A DNA stretch of 64,000 bases from Microbacteriaceae bacterium (GTDB lineage: Bacteria; Actinomycetota; Actinomycetes; Actinomycetales; Microbacteriaceae). Below, piece by piece: positions 1 to 7,905 of this stretch (its first letter is position 1; every line of letters starts with the position of its first letter). Location of the stretch: contig JANXTR010000037.1 of the NCBI GenBank assembly GCA_025352325.1, positions 1 to 64,000 on the forward strand. Direction: 5' to 3'. A program made the translations under genes and the position numbers. The notes beneath the pieces were generated by a model that saw only the letters and a program-made list of their open reading frames with translations, was not told the DNA's origin and made no database searches.

Positions 1-1125
1 TCCGCCGGGCGCGACCTCGCCGAGCATCATGTTGAACAGCGTGACCGCGCCCCCGAGGCTCGTATAGGAGTCATGGAAGCTGTTCACAGCACCGGTTGAG
101 GTAGCGGTGGTTGTGCTGGCGAAGATGGCGGAGTCGGGCACGCCGAAGCGCGTCTCGGTGCCCTCGGTCGCTGATGTGACCGAGGTTGGAACGGTGCCGT
201 GGTGGGCCAGTTGCGCCCCCAGCAGCAGACCCGTGGTGGTGAGGAGCAGCAGGCCCATCACGCCGGCGATGGCCAGGCCCTGCCGTTTGTCTTTCACCAT
301 CACACCGAAGGTCCGGCACAGCGAGAACGGGATCGCAATCTCCAGGAACGTCGCGAGCCAGTTCGTGTAGGTAGTGGGGTTCTCGAAGGGGTGGGCACTG
401 TTGGCGTTGAAGAAGCCGCCGCCGTTGGTGCCCAAATGCTTGATGACCTCCTGGCTGGCGACGGCGCCGCCGGGCAGGGTCTGTGGAGTCCCGTTCAGCC
501 CCGTGTAGGTGCGGTAGGCGTGCAGGTTCTGGATCTCCCCAGACGCGACGAACAAGACTGCGACCAAGAACGAGATCGGGAGCACCAGCCGCAGCGTGCA
601 GCGGGTGAGGTCGACCCAGAAGTTGCCGATCGTGCCCGTCCGGCGGTACATGAACCCGCGCACCAGGGCGATCGCGACGGCGATGCCGACGGCCGCCGAC
701 ACGAAGTTCTGCACGGTGAGGGCCACCAGCTGGACGGTGTACCCGAGGGTGACGTCCGGTGAGTACGACTGCCAGTTCGTGTTGGTCACGAAGGAGATCG
801 CCGTGTTGAACGACAGCGCCTCGCTCGGCTGCGGGAGCCCGAGAGACAGCGGGAGCACGGTCTGGAGACGCTGGAACAGGTAGACGACGAGCACGCCGAC
901 GACGGAGAAGGTCAGCACTGAACGCAGGTAGGCACCCCAGCTCTGCGAGCTGTCACCGTTCGCACCGATCAGGCGGTAGAAGCCGCGTTCGACCTTGAGG
1001 TGCTTGGTCCCCGTGTAGACGCGGGCCATGTAGTCGCCGAGGAAGACGTGGCCGAGACCCAGAAGGACGATGAGAGTCGCCATCTGGCCGGCGAAAAGCA
1101 ACCACTCGGTTGCGACCGGCGTCAT
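1..1125 (-). CDS. kdpA: Potassium-transporting ATPase, potassium-binding subunit KdpA (partial, C-terminus off the left edge)
   Basis: KdpA is the membrane channel-like subunit of the high-affinity KdpFABC potassium pump; it selects K+ and hands it to the P-type ATPase KdpB. The 375 codons present begin [14 protein letters not shown] and contain the first selectivity-filter motif TNTNWQS, the second filter motif GTNGGGFFN, and FNMMLGE near the left edge, with many hydrophobic segments between them. The family is usually about 550 residues, so roughly one third is missing because the window ends. The start ATG overlaps the kdpF stop by one base (TGATG), which indicates translational coupling. 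kdpB, kdpC and probably kdpDE would be expected further left; this is inferred, not seen. Confidence 0.96.
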   Translation of the reverse strand, partial: MTPVATEWLLFAGQMATLIVLLGLGHVFLGDYMARVYTGTKHLKVERGFYRLIGANGDSSQSWGAYLRSVLTFSVVGVLVVYLFQRLQTVLPLSLGLPQPSEALSFNTAISFVTNTNWQSYSPDVTLGYTVQLVALTVQNFVSAAVGIAVAIALVRGFMYRRTGTIGNFWVDLTRCTLRLVLPISFLVAVLFVASGEIQNLHAYRTYTGLNGTPQTLPGGAVASQEVIKHLGTNGGGFFNANSAHPFENPTTYTNWLATFLEIAIPFSLCRTFGVMVKDKRQGLAIAGVMGLLLLTTTGLLLGAQLAHHGTVPTSVTSATEGTETRFGVPDSAIFASTTTATSTGAVNSFHDSYTSLGGAVTLFNMMLGEVAPGG

Positions 1126-1214
1126 CAGAACTTCTCCGGGCGGACCAGGGCCACGATCACGTAGCCGATCGCGGCGACCGCGAGGGCGCCCGCGATGATC
1201 GAGAACACGATCAC
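1125..1214 (-). CDS. kdpF: KdpF, small stabilising subunit of the Kdp ATPase
   Basis: A 29-residue peptide: a GTG start, one hydrophobic helix (about residues 2-24) and the family ending VRPEKF. KdpF is a single-pass peptide that stabilises the KdpFABC complex in the membrane. The gene lies directly upstream of kdpA, shares a one-base stop/start overlap with it, and its GTG overlaps the stop of the upstream small ORF by four bases (GTGA). Length, C-terminal motif and position all fit kdpF. Confidence 0.88.
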   Translation of the reverse strand: MIVFSIIAGALAVAAIGYVIVALVRPEKF

Positions 1215-1309
1215 AGCTTCTCGACCCCCCGCGCCACCAAGACGACGACGGCCGCGAGGGCCAGGATCGCCACGACAAAGATGATGTCGAGCATCGAGTA
1301 GTACTCCAT
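1211..1309 (-). CDS. 32-residue leader membrane peptide upstream of kdpF
   Basis: An ORF starting ATG GAG TAC TAC and ending ARGVEKL, with one predicted transmembrane helix (about residues 8-26). Its stop overlaps the kdpF GTG start by four bases, so it is probably the first cistron of the kdp operon and translated in coupling. Its sequence is unlike KdpF. Small membrane ORFs in this position occur in other actinobacterial kdp operons as far as I recall, but I know of no assigned function. It could be a second stabilising peptide or a leader whose translation controls kdpFA. No clear Shine-Dalgarno is visible. Confidence 0.6.
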   Translation of the reverse strand: MEYYSMLDIIFVVAILALAAVVVLVARGVEKL

Positions 1310-1447
1310 CCGATCAACCGCGTGCGTGTATTTCTTGCGCACAGACGCTGTGGCGATTGCCACGGATGGAGTCAATGCCCGCCGGCGGGCGGGACGGGAT
1401 GGCCTAACGACTCCCTAACGCCTCAGGGCGCAACCCTTACGGGTGTC
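1310..1447. promoter_or_regulatory. Intergenic region ppgK-kdp with a direct repeat and a perfect GC palindrome
   Basis: This 138-bp spacer must carry the kdp promoter (minus strand) and the end of ppgK. Two copies of CCTAACG lie at 1403-1409 and 1414-1420, 11 bp apart, the spacing typical of OmpR/PhoB-family response-regulator half sites. KdpE belongs to that family, so a KdpE site is a reasonable but untested guess. A perfect 14-bp palindrome (GCCCGCCGGCGGGC, 1377-1390) sits between the repeat and the operon. On the minus strand a TTGACT hexamer follows the palindrome, but no convincing -10 is visible. Confidence 0.35.
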
Positions 1448-2221
1448 TCACTTCGATGACGTGAGGGCAGCTGCCTTGGGCTCGGCGAGCGCCGCTGATC
1501 CGATGATCCCCGCGTTGTTGCGGAGCTTCGCCGGGATGATCTCGGGCCGCAGCTTGAGCAGGGGGAGGAAGTCGTTCGCGTTCTTCGAGACGCCGCCGCC
1601 GACCACGATCAGGTCGGGGGAGAACAACGCGTCGACCACGTCGTAGTAGCGCTGCAGGCGCTTGGCCCAGTGCTCCCAGTCGAGGTCGTCCCGCTCCTTC
1701 GCGGAGTACGCGGCCTTCTTCTCGGCGTCATTCCCGTCGATCTCGAGGTGCCCGAGCTCCGAGTTCGGCACGAGGACGCCGTCGTAGATGATTGCGCTTC
1801 CGATGCCGGTGCCCAGGGTGGTGAGGATCACCAGACCGTCCTTGCCCTTCGCGGCGCCGTAGCGGACCTCGGCGACGCCCGCGGCATCCGCGTCGTTGAC
1901 GAAGGTGATGTCTCGCTTGAGCTGCTTCTCGAACAGCGCCTCGGCCTCGAGCCCGATCCACTTCTTCGAGACGTTCGCCGCCGACATGGTGCGCCCGTGG
2001 ATGACGACCGCGGGGAAGCAGATGCCCACCGCGAGGCCGTCGGCGGCGGAGCCCATGCCGTCGATCATCTTCACGACCTCGGCGACGATGTCGTCGGGCT
2101 TGCCGCCCTCCGGGGTGGCCACCTTGAAGCGCTCGGTGACCAGCTCGCCGGCCTCGAGGTCGACGATGGCCCCCTTAATGCCCGTGCCGCCGATGTCGAT
2201 GCCGATCGCGTGCGTGCTCAC
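1448..2221 (-). CDS. ppgK: Polyphosphate glucokinase
   Basis: PpgK phosphorylates glucose to glucose-6-phosphate using polyphosphate (or ATP), feeding glycolysis from the cytosol. The 257-residue ROK-family protein starts MSTHAIGIDIGG with the phosphate-binding DIGGTGIKG at residues 9-17, a central VNDADAAG segment with the catalytic Asp region, and TLGTGIGSAIIYDG further on. The GTG at 2221 is chosen because AGAGGAC lies six bases upstream and the homologous N-terminus begins there; a longer frame exists but has no similarity. It follows map after 20 bp on the same strand and may be co-transcribed with it. Confidence 0.95.
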   Translation of the reverse strand: MSTHAIGIDIGGTGIKGAIVDLEAGELVTERFKVATPEGGKPDDIVAEVVKMIDGMGSAADGLAVGICFPAVVIHGRTMSAANVSKKWIGLEAEALFEKQLKRDITFVNDADAAGVAEVRYGAAKGKDGLVILTTLGTGIGSAIIYDGVLVPNSELGHLEIDGNDAEKKAAYSAKERDDLDWEHWAKRLQRYYDVVDALFSPDLIVVGGGVSKNANDFLPLLKLRPEIIPAKLRNNAGIIGSAALAEPKAAALTSSK

Positions 2222-2241
2222 TGGGGGTCCTCTCGGTGGTG

Positions 2242-3126
2242 CTAGGGCAGGGTCAGGATGTCGGCACCGCGTTCGGTGACGACCAGGGTGTGTTCGAACT
2301 GCGCGGTGAGGCTGAGGTCGCGGGTGACGACGGTCCAGTCGTCGGGCCACTCATCCCACTCCGCCGTACCGGGGTTCTCGACGGTGCCGAAGGTGAGCAT
2401 GGGCTCGATCGTGAAGACCATCCCCGGCTCCATCACGGTGTCGTAGTCGGGTGAGGCGTCGTAGTGCGGGATGACGAGACCGGAGTGGAAGGCCCTGCCG
2501 ACGCCGTGGCCGGTGTAGTCCCTCACGACGCCGTAGCCGAAGCGCTTCGCATAGCTCTCGATGGCGCGGCCGATCACGTTGATCTCGCGACCGGGGGCAA
2601 CCGCCTTGATCCCGCGGTTCAGCGCCTCCTGCGTGCGCGTGACGAGGTCGGCGGCCTCGAGGCTCAGCTCGCCGACCGCGAAGGTGGCGTTGAGGTCGCC
2701 GTGCATCCCGTCGTGGAAGGCGGTGATGTCGATGTTGATCAGGTCGCCCTCGACGAGCACCGTGTCGTCGGGGATGCCGTGGCAGATCACTTCGTTGATC
2801 GAGGTGCAGAGCGACTTGCGGTAGCCGCGGTATCCGAGCGTCGACGGATAGGCGTCGCGGCGGATGAGGAACTCGTGCCCGACGGCGTCCAGTTCGTCGG
2901 TGGTGACTCCGGGTCGGATGGCGGCGCCGACCGCCTCGAGAGCCTGGGCGGCGATCCTGCCGCTGGTGCGGATCCGCTCGACCTCGCTGGCGTCGTAGAT
3001 GTCGTCGCCGTCGTAGGGCTTCGGGCCGGCCTTGCCGACGTACTCCGGTCGCGGAATGCCGACAGGCACCCGGCGAGTCGGCGAGACGCGCCCGGGGAGG
3101 AGGTGACCCTGCGCATCCCTGGACAT
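2242..3126 (-). CDS. map: Methionine aminopeptidase, type I
   Basis: Removes the initiator methionine from nascent proteins in the cytosol. At 294 residues it has a 40-residue N-terminal extension compared with the E. coli enzyme, including PRPEYVGK, which is usual in actinobacterial MetAPs. The five metal ligands can be placed: D133 and D144 (NIDITAFHDG...HGD, spacing 11 as in the family), H207 (TGHGVG), E241 (TIEPML) and E278 (AQFEHT). The gene is followed on the same strand by ppgK. Confidence 0.97.
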   Translation of the reverse strand: MSRDAQGHLLPGRVSPTRRVPVGIPRPEYVGKAGPKPYDGDDIYDASEVERIRTSGRIAAQALEAVGAAIRPGVTTDELDAVGHEFLIRRDAYPSTLGYRGYRKSLCTSINEVICHGIPDDTVLVEGDLINIDITAFHDGMHGDLNATFAVGELSLEAADLVTRTQEALNRGIKAVAPGREINVIGRAIESYAKRFGYGVVRDYTGHGVGRAFHSGLVIPHYDASPDYDTVMEPGMVFTIEPMLTFGTVENPGTAEWDEWPDDWTVVTRDLSLTAQFEHTLVVTERGADILTLP

Positions 3127-3166
3127 GGCTCGATTCTAGGAGCGCGATGGAGGTTAGGCTGACGGC

Positions 3167-3328
3167 ATGACGGAGTGGTGGTACAACCACAAGACCAGTG
3201 AGGTCGAAGAAGGCCCTCAGTCGCTCGGCTCGGACCGCGACGGTCCCTATGCCACGCGCGAGGACGCCGAGCATGCCCCCGAGATCGCGAAGCAACGCGC
3301 GGCCGAGTGGAACAAGGAAGACGACTAG
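3167..3328 (+). CDS. Small acidic conserved protein (SPOR-like family, Microbacteriaceae)
   Basis: A 53-residue ORF, MTEWWYNHKT...WNKEDD, with an N-terminal WWYN motif, a central DRDGPYATREDAEHA segment and a very acidic end. Proteins of this shape next to map are common in Microbacteriaceae and are sometimes annotated as SPOR-like; I am not sure of any function. It diverges from map with about 40 bp between the starts. Its stop overlaps the stop of the convergent DUF72 gene in the tetranucleotide CTAG (3325-3328). Confidence 0.7.
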   Translation: MTEWWYNHKTSEVEEGPQSLGSDRDGPYATREDAEHAPEIAKQRAAEWNKEDD

Positions 3329-4140
3329 GCCCGCATCCGGCCGAGCAGTTCCATCGCGTCGAACGGGGCACGCGCCTTTTGGTCATTGTCGAAGTAGACG
3401 TAGGCGTCGCGGTCGTGGTCGAGGTGGTCGCGCATCCACTCCTCCCAGATGTCGAACCCCGCCTGGTCGTAGCCAGAGGTGTATCGCTCCCGGTCGCCGT
3501 GCAGGCGCGCATACGCGAAGTCGGCGGTGACCCAGTCGAGCTTGGGCCAGCGCTCCACGGAGTCGCCGAGCACCGTGGCCACCCCATACTTCTCGAGGAG
3601 AGCGGCGAACTCGGGATCGTCGAAGCTGAAGTTGCGCACCTCGATCGCGTGTCGCACCGGACGCTCGGTGTCGGTCTCGAGGTACTCCTTGCCGGTCATC
3701 CGCTCACCACGACCTTTCGCAACCTCCACCGCCTCGGTGGTCGTGTGAGGCAGCAGCTTCAGGAAGGCCTCGAGTTGCTCCGGGTCGAAGTCGAGGTTCG
3801 GGGGCAGCTGCCAGAGGATGGGTCCGAGCTTCGCGCCGAGGGCCAGGATGCCGGAGGCGAAGAAGTTCGCGACCGGCTCGGCCACGTCATCCAGACGCCG
3901 GATGTGCGTGATGAATCGGGGAGCCTTGACCGAGAAGACGAAGCCCTGGGGCGTGTTGTCCCGCCACTTCTGCCAGCTCACCGGCTTCTGCAGCGAGTAG
4001 AACGAGCCGTTCAGTTCGATCGAGTTGACGTGCGTGGAGGCCTACTCGAGTTCGTCGGCCTGGCGAAGCCCTTTTGGGTAGAACTCGCCACGCCACGGCT
4101 CATACGTCCAACCTGCCATGCCCACGAAGTAGCCGGCCAT
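3325..4140 (-). pseudogene. DUF72 (YecE-like) protein interrupted by an in-frame TAG
   Basis: The 272-codon reading frame begins ATG GCC GGC TAC TTC and matches the DUF72 TIM-barrel family along its length: GMAGWTYEPWRG near the start, HVNSIELNGSFYSLQKP, then WQKWRDNTPQGFVFSVKAPRF and ITHIRRL. One TAG at 4042-4044 replaces the codon after DELE, where the family normally has Tyr (TAC to TAG is one base). Both sides stay in the same frame, so this is a single nonsense change and not a frameshift. Reinitiation downstream (for example at MSWQKW) would lose the first strands of the barrel. A sequencing error or stop readthrough cannot be excluded. DUF72 function is not firmly known. Confidence 0.85.
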
Positions 4141-4238
4141 ACGATCAGCGTAGCCAGCCCCCACACCCCTTCGGGGGGCGCGCGCATCGCCCCGGTTCGG
4201 GGATGATGAGGTGAGTTGCTGAACCCGGGGGTTGCGCA

Positions 4239-4679
4239 ATGTCTTCGATTTCTGGGTTCCGTGGCGTGCCGACACCGGTCGCCGCGGGCTGGTATTCCGA
4301 TCCGACGGGCGGCCGTCAGGCGCGCTGGTGGGACGGCGACGAGTGGACCGCGCACGTCCAGGCGCTTCCGATGGGTGAGCCGCCCGAGGAGGCCTGGGTC
4401 GAGGAGAGCCGTCTCGTCCCATCGGGCAGCCGCTGGGCCCAGATCTCGCTGGGCTGGGGCATCGTCGCGGTTGTCGTGAACGTGCTCATGGCGCCCACGG
4501 TGCTCGCCTTCGTCTTCGGCGTGATGGCGCTGCGTCGTCACGACCGGCTGGAGAGCCTCGGGTACGAGCTCGGCAGCCGCCGCCCGGCGGTGCTGGGTGT
4601 CGTGTTCGGAGCCGTCGGCATTCTGATGACCGTCGGATGGATCGTCGTGCTCCGGCTCGTCACCCACGCCTCGCCGTGA
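4239..4679 (+). CDS. DUF2510 membrane protein
   Basis: A 146-residue protein with an N-terminal DUF2510 module (AGWYSDPTGG...ARWWDGDEWT, residues 16-38), followed by two hydrophobic segments (about 70-95 and 118-140) flanking LRRHDRLESLGYELGSRRP, as in DUF4190-type membrane proteins. DUF2510 is a short tryptophan-rich module common in actinobacterial membrane proteins; its role is unknown. The stop overlaps the GTG of the next DUF2510 gene by four bases, so the two are translationally coupled. Confidence 0.8.
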   Translation: MSSISGFRGVPTPVAAGWYSDPTGGRQARWWDGDEWTAHVQALPMGEPPEEAWVEESRLVPSGSRWAQISLGWGIVAVVVNVLMAPTVLAFVFGVMALRRHDRLESLGYELGSRRPAVLGVVFGAVGILMTVGWIVVLRLVTHASP

Positions 4680-4924
4680 GCATCGGCACTTCGTCGACGG
4701 TGGCCCCTGGCTGGTACGCCGACCCGATGGCCCCGGGCCAGGCGCGCTGGTGGAGCGGACTCGACTGGACGCATCACGTGCAGCCGTTGGCCTCGGTCGC
4801 GCAGCCGGGCGGTTCTTCGGCCGACACCTGGACTGCGATCGCCGGGATCCTGCTCGGCGGCTTCGCGGCGATCTTCGCCATCGGCTGGCTCGCGGTGTTC
4901 TTCGCGAACGTGCCGAACCGCTAG
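4676..4924 (+). CDS. Small DUF2510 membrane protein
   Basis: An 82-residue protein: a DUF2510 module ([17 protein letters not shown], then DWTHHV) followed by one transmembrane helix ([21 protein letters not shown]) and a short tail. The GTG start at 4676 overlaps the preceding stop as GTGA, which is why it is preferred over an upstream ATG in the same frame. It is a shorter paralogue of the protein before it, probably arisen by tandem duplication. Its TAG is shared with the convergent panB stop as CTAG (4921-4924). Confidence 0.75.
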   Translation: MSIGTSSTVAPGWYADPMAPGQARWWSGLDWTHHVQPLASVAQPGGSSADTWTAIAGILLGGFAAIFAIGWLAVFFANVPNR

Positions 4925-5730
4925 AAGCTGTTCTCCGGGCCGGGATAGGTGCCGGCGTTCACGTCGGCCGTCCACGCCTTCGCGGCGTCGGTGAGCACCT
5001 GGGACAGGTTCGCGTACTGCTTGACGAAGCTCGGAATTCGCCCCTGGGTGAGACCGGCCCAATCGGTCCAGACCAGCAGTTGGCCGGTCGTGTGCGGCCC
5101 GGCCCCGACGCTGATCGTCGGAATCGACAGCTCCTCGGTCACGCGCTTGGCCGCCTCGGCGGGAACCATCTCGAGCACGACGGCGAACGCGCCGGCGTCC
5201 TCGACAGCGTGCGCGTCGGCGAGCAATTGCTCGACGCCGTCACCGCGGCCCTGGATGACGTGGCCGCCGAGCTGGTGCTCGCTCTGCGGGGTGAAGCCGA
5301 TGTGACCCATGACCGGGATGCCGGCCGAGACGATGCGGCGGATTTGCTCCGCGCTGCGCACGCCGCCCTCGAGCTTGACGGCGTGAGCGCCCGTCTCCTT
5401 CATGAAGCGGAAGGCACTGTGCAGTGCCTCATCCGGCCCCGTTTCGTAGGAGCCGAACGGCATGTCGCCCACGACGAAGGCGCGTTTGACGGCTCCCGCG
5501 ACTGCCCGGGTCAGCGGGATCAGCTGGTCGATCGTGACGGGCAGCGTGGTGTCGTAGCCAAATACGTTGTTGCCGGCGGAGTCGCCCACGAGCAGGAAGT
5601 CGATGCCGGCTTGATCGAAGATCGCCGCCGTCAGCATGTCGTAGCTCGTGAGGCCGGTGATCTTGATCCCCTGGTCCTTCGCGTTCTGGAAGTGCCGCGT
5701 TCGAACGCGCTTGACCACTGCGTCTGCCAT
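4921..5730 (-). CDS. panB: 3-methyl-2-oxobutanoate hydroxymethyltransferase
   Basis: PanB transfers a hydroxymethyl group from methylene-tetrahydrofolate to 2-oxoisovalerate, the first committed step of pantothenate and CoA synthesis. The 269-residue TIM-barrel protein shows the family segments ITGLTSYD (residues 24-31), LVGDSAGN (Mg-binding Asp), [23 protein letters not shown] and [12 protein letters not shown], and is the normal length. It is followed on the minus strand by a stop shared with the convergent DUF2510 gene. panB also lies near glnA2/glnE in mycobacteria. Confidence 0.97.
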   Translation of the reverse strand: MADAVVKRVRTRHFQNAKDQGIKITGLTSYDMLTAAIFDQAGIDFLLVGDSAGNNVFGYDTTLPVTIDQLIPLTRAVAGAVKRAFVVGDMPFGSYETGPDEALHSAFRFMKETGAHAVKLEGGVRSAEQIRRIVSAGIPVMGHIGFTPQSEHQLGGHVIQGRGDGVEQLLADAHAVEDAGAFAVVLEMVPAEAAKRVTEELSIPTISVGAGPHTTGQLLVWTDWAGLTQGRIPSFVKQYANLSQVLTDAAKAWTADVNAGTYPGPENSF

Positions 5731-5744
5731 GCAACAAGTCTAAG

Positions 5745-6100
5745 GTCGCGCCGCCGGGCCCGCCGAGGCCGCCATCGCGGCGAGCACGGTGGCGTAGGCG
5801 ACGACCGCCGGATAGAGCGCGGTCACCAGCGGCGGTCGCAGGACGACCCATCACCACCAGCCAGGGGAGAAGCAGCAGGGACCACGGCGACATTCGGGCC
5901 CGGAACCCGTTCCAGAACAGGGCGATCATGCAGAGGTGTGCCTCGAGGAAGGCTCCCAGGCCGGTGCGAAACGAACGATCGATCGTCACATCGCCGATCC
6001 AGGAGAGCATCATCCCGGTGACGAGGAGGGCGACGCGGCGGCAGGTGGATCGAGGACGCCGCGACGAACGTCAGGAACGAGGCGGCCTCCCGAGCGCGTA
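5745..6100 (-). pseudogene. Decayed YhhN/lysoplasmalogenase-like membrane protein
   Basis: Between nadE and panB the minus strand carries fragments of a YhhN (TMEM86-like) membrane protein in more than one frame. The clearest is LLVTGMMLSWIGDVTIDRS followed by FRTGLGAFLEAHLCMIALFW (about 5850-6030), matching the family core with iGD, GlgaFl and aHl. A hydrophobic fragment near 6075 (FLTFVAASSIHL) would be the N-terminus and a fragment near 5760-5830 (VTALYPAVVAYATVLAAMAA) a later helix. The pieces need frame changes, the start is missing and the C-terminal third is absent, so this is a remnant. Assignment is by pattern only. Confidence 0.55.
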
Positions 6101-7843
6101 TCAGCCCGCGCGCCGGGAGGTGATGGGCAGGCGGCGGTCCCGGCCGAACGCCATCCCCGAGATCTTGGGGCCGATGGCGCCCTGGCGGCGCTTCCACTCG
6201 GAGCGGTCGACGAGGTCGGCGACGAACTGCACCGTGGCCTCGTCGAACCCGGCCGCGATCAGGTCGTGCCGGCCGAGCCGCCGGGTGATGTAGCCCTCCA
6301 GGATCTCGTCGAGCAGCTCGTAGGGTGGCAGGGTGTCCTGGTCGATCTGGTCCGGCCGCAGCTCGGCGCTCGGCGGTTTCTCGATCGAGTTCGCCGGGAT
6401 GGGCGGCGTCTCGCCGCGTTCGACCGCCGCGGCGTTGCGCCAGCGCGCGAGCTCCCAGACCAGCGTCTTGGGCACGTCCTTGATCGGCGCGAACCCGCCC
6501 GCCGAGTCGCCGTAGATCGTCGAGTACCCGACCGACAGCTCGGTCTTGTTGCCCGTCGTGAGCACCAGATGGCCGTGCGTGTTCGACTCCGCCATGAGGA
6601 TGAGGCCCCGGATGCGCGCCTGCACGTTCTCGGCGGCGGTCCCGGTCAACTGGAGTTGGTCTTCGATCGGCTGAACAAGTTCGGCGATCGCCTCCGTGGA
6701 ATAGTGCAGCCCGATCCGCTCCGCCAGCTCGTCGGCGTCGGAGCGGGAGCCGTCCGAGCTGTACCGGCTCGGCATGCTCACTCCGTGGACACGGTCGGCT
6801 CCGAGGGCATCGGCGGCGATCGCCGCGCAGACCGCCGAGTCGATGCCACCGGAGAGCCCAAGCACAACGCTGCGGAAGCCGTTCTTCGCGACGTAGTCGC
6901 GCAGGCCGAGCACGAGGGCGTTCCAGAGCTGCTCGCGGTCGTCCGGCAGCACAGCGATGTCGGGCTCGAGCGGCGTGGTCACGACGGGTTCGACCAACGA
7001 GGGAGCCGACAGCTCGACCCGCACGACGTGGTCACGCAGCTCCGTCTCGGTCGCCGCGGAGGCGTCTACGTCGACCACCAACAGGTGCTCGCGGAACTGC
7101 GGCGCCCGCGCGAGGATCGCCCCCGTGCCATCCACGACCACACTGTCCCCGTCGAAGACCAGGTCGTCCTGCCCGCCGACGATGTTCACGTAGGCGACGA
7201 TCGTGTCGGTCTCGCGGGCGCGGCGGGTGACGAGGGGCAGGCGCGTCTCGTCCTTGTCGCGCTCGAAGGGGGAGGCGTTGATCACGAGGAGCAGGCCGGC
7301 GTCGGCCTCGAGCACCCGACCGACCGGACCGCCGTCGCGCCAGAGGTCTTCGCAGATGATGAGCGCGGCATCCACCCCCTTCAGCCGGAGCACGAGCAGC
7401 TCGTCGCCCGGGATGAAGACGCGGTACTCGTCGAACACGGAGTAGTTGGGCAGGTGGTGCTTGGCGTAGCGGGCGCGCACCTCGCCGCCCTGCAGCACGC
7501 TCGCGCAGTTCTGGGCGATCGCCGTCGGCGCGTTCGAGGTGCCGTCGAGCCGCGGGGTGAACGGGCCGTCCGGATGCCCGACCACCACCGCGAGCCCGCC
7601 GAGACCCTCCTCGGCCAGTGTCGTCGCCAGTGCGGGGACGGCGTCGTGCGCCTCCCGCAGGAAGCTGGGCTGGGCCGCCAAATCCTCGATCGGGTACCCG
7701 CTAAGGGCCATCTCGCCCACCAGCAGGAGGTCGGCGCCCGCCTCGGACGCACGGCGGGCAGCGTGCACGATCTGGGCCGAGTTGCCCGTGAAATCGCCGA
7801 CGATGGGGTTGGTCTGTGCCAGTGCCAATCGCAGTCGGGGCAT
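6101..7843 (-). CDS. nadE: Glutamine-dependent NAD+ synthetase
   Basis: Catalyses the last step of NAD synthesis, amidating deamido-NAD with ammonia released from glutamine. The 580-residue protein fuses an N-terminal nitrilase-type glutaminase with the triad E44 (GEMALSGY), K128 (YAKHHLPN) and C164 (LIICEDLW) to a C-terminal synthetase domain with the PP-loop SGGIDSA at 331-337 and TGNKTELSVGY further on. Length and domain order match the bacterial two-domain enzyme. It diverges from glnA2 with 62 bp between the starts. Confidence 0.97.
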   Translation of the reverse strand: MPRLRLALAQTNPIVGDFTGNSAQIVHAARRASEAGADLLLVGEMALSGYPIEDLAAQPSFLREAHDAVPALATTLAEEGLGGLAVVVGHPDGPFTPRLDGTSNAPTAIAQNCASVLQGGEVRARYAKHHLPNYSVFDEYRVFIPGDELLVLRLKGVDAALIICEDLWRDGGPVGRVLEADAGLLLVINASPFERDKDETRLPLVTRRARETDTIVAYVNIVGGQDDLVFDGDSVVVDGTGAILARAPQFREHLLVVDVDASAATETELRDHVVRVELSAPSLVEPVVTTPLEPDIAVLPDDREQLWNALVLGLRDYVAKNGFRSVVLGLSGGIDSAVCAAIAADALGADRVHGVSMPSRYSSDGSRSDADELAERIGLHYSTEAIAELVQPIEDQLQLTGTAAENVQARIRGLILMAESNTHGHLVLTTGNKTELSVGYSTIYGDSAGGFAPIKDVPKTLVWELARWRNAAAVERGETPPIPANSIEKPPSAELRPDQIDQDTLPPYELLDEILEGYITRRLGRHDLIAAGFDEATVQFVADLVDRSEWKRRQGAIGPKISGMAFGRDRRLPITSRRAG

Positions 7844-7905
7844 ACCGGTAGCCTAGAGCCGAGACGCACGGCGCACCCGTGGCGGGCAACTAGAAGGGGC
7901 TTGGC

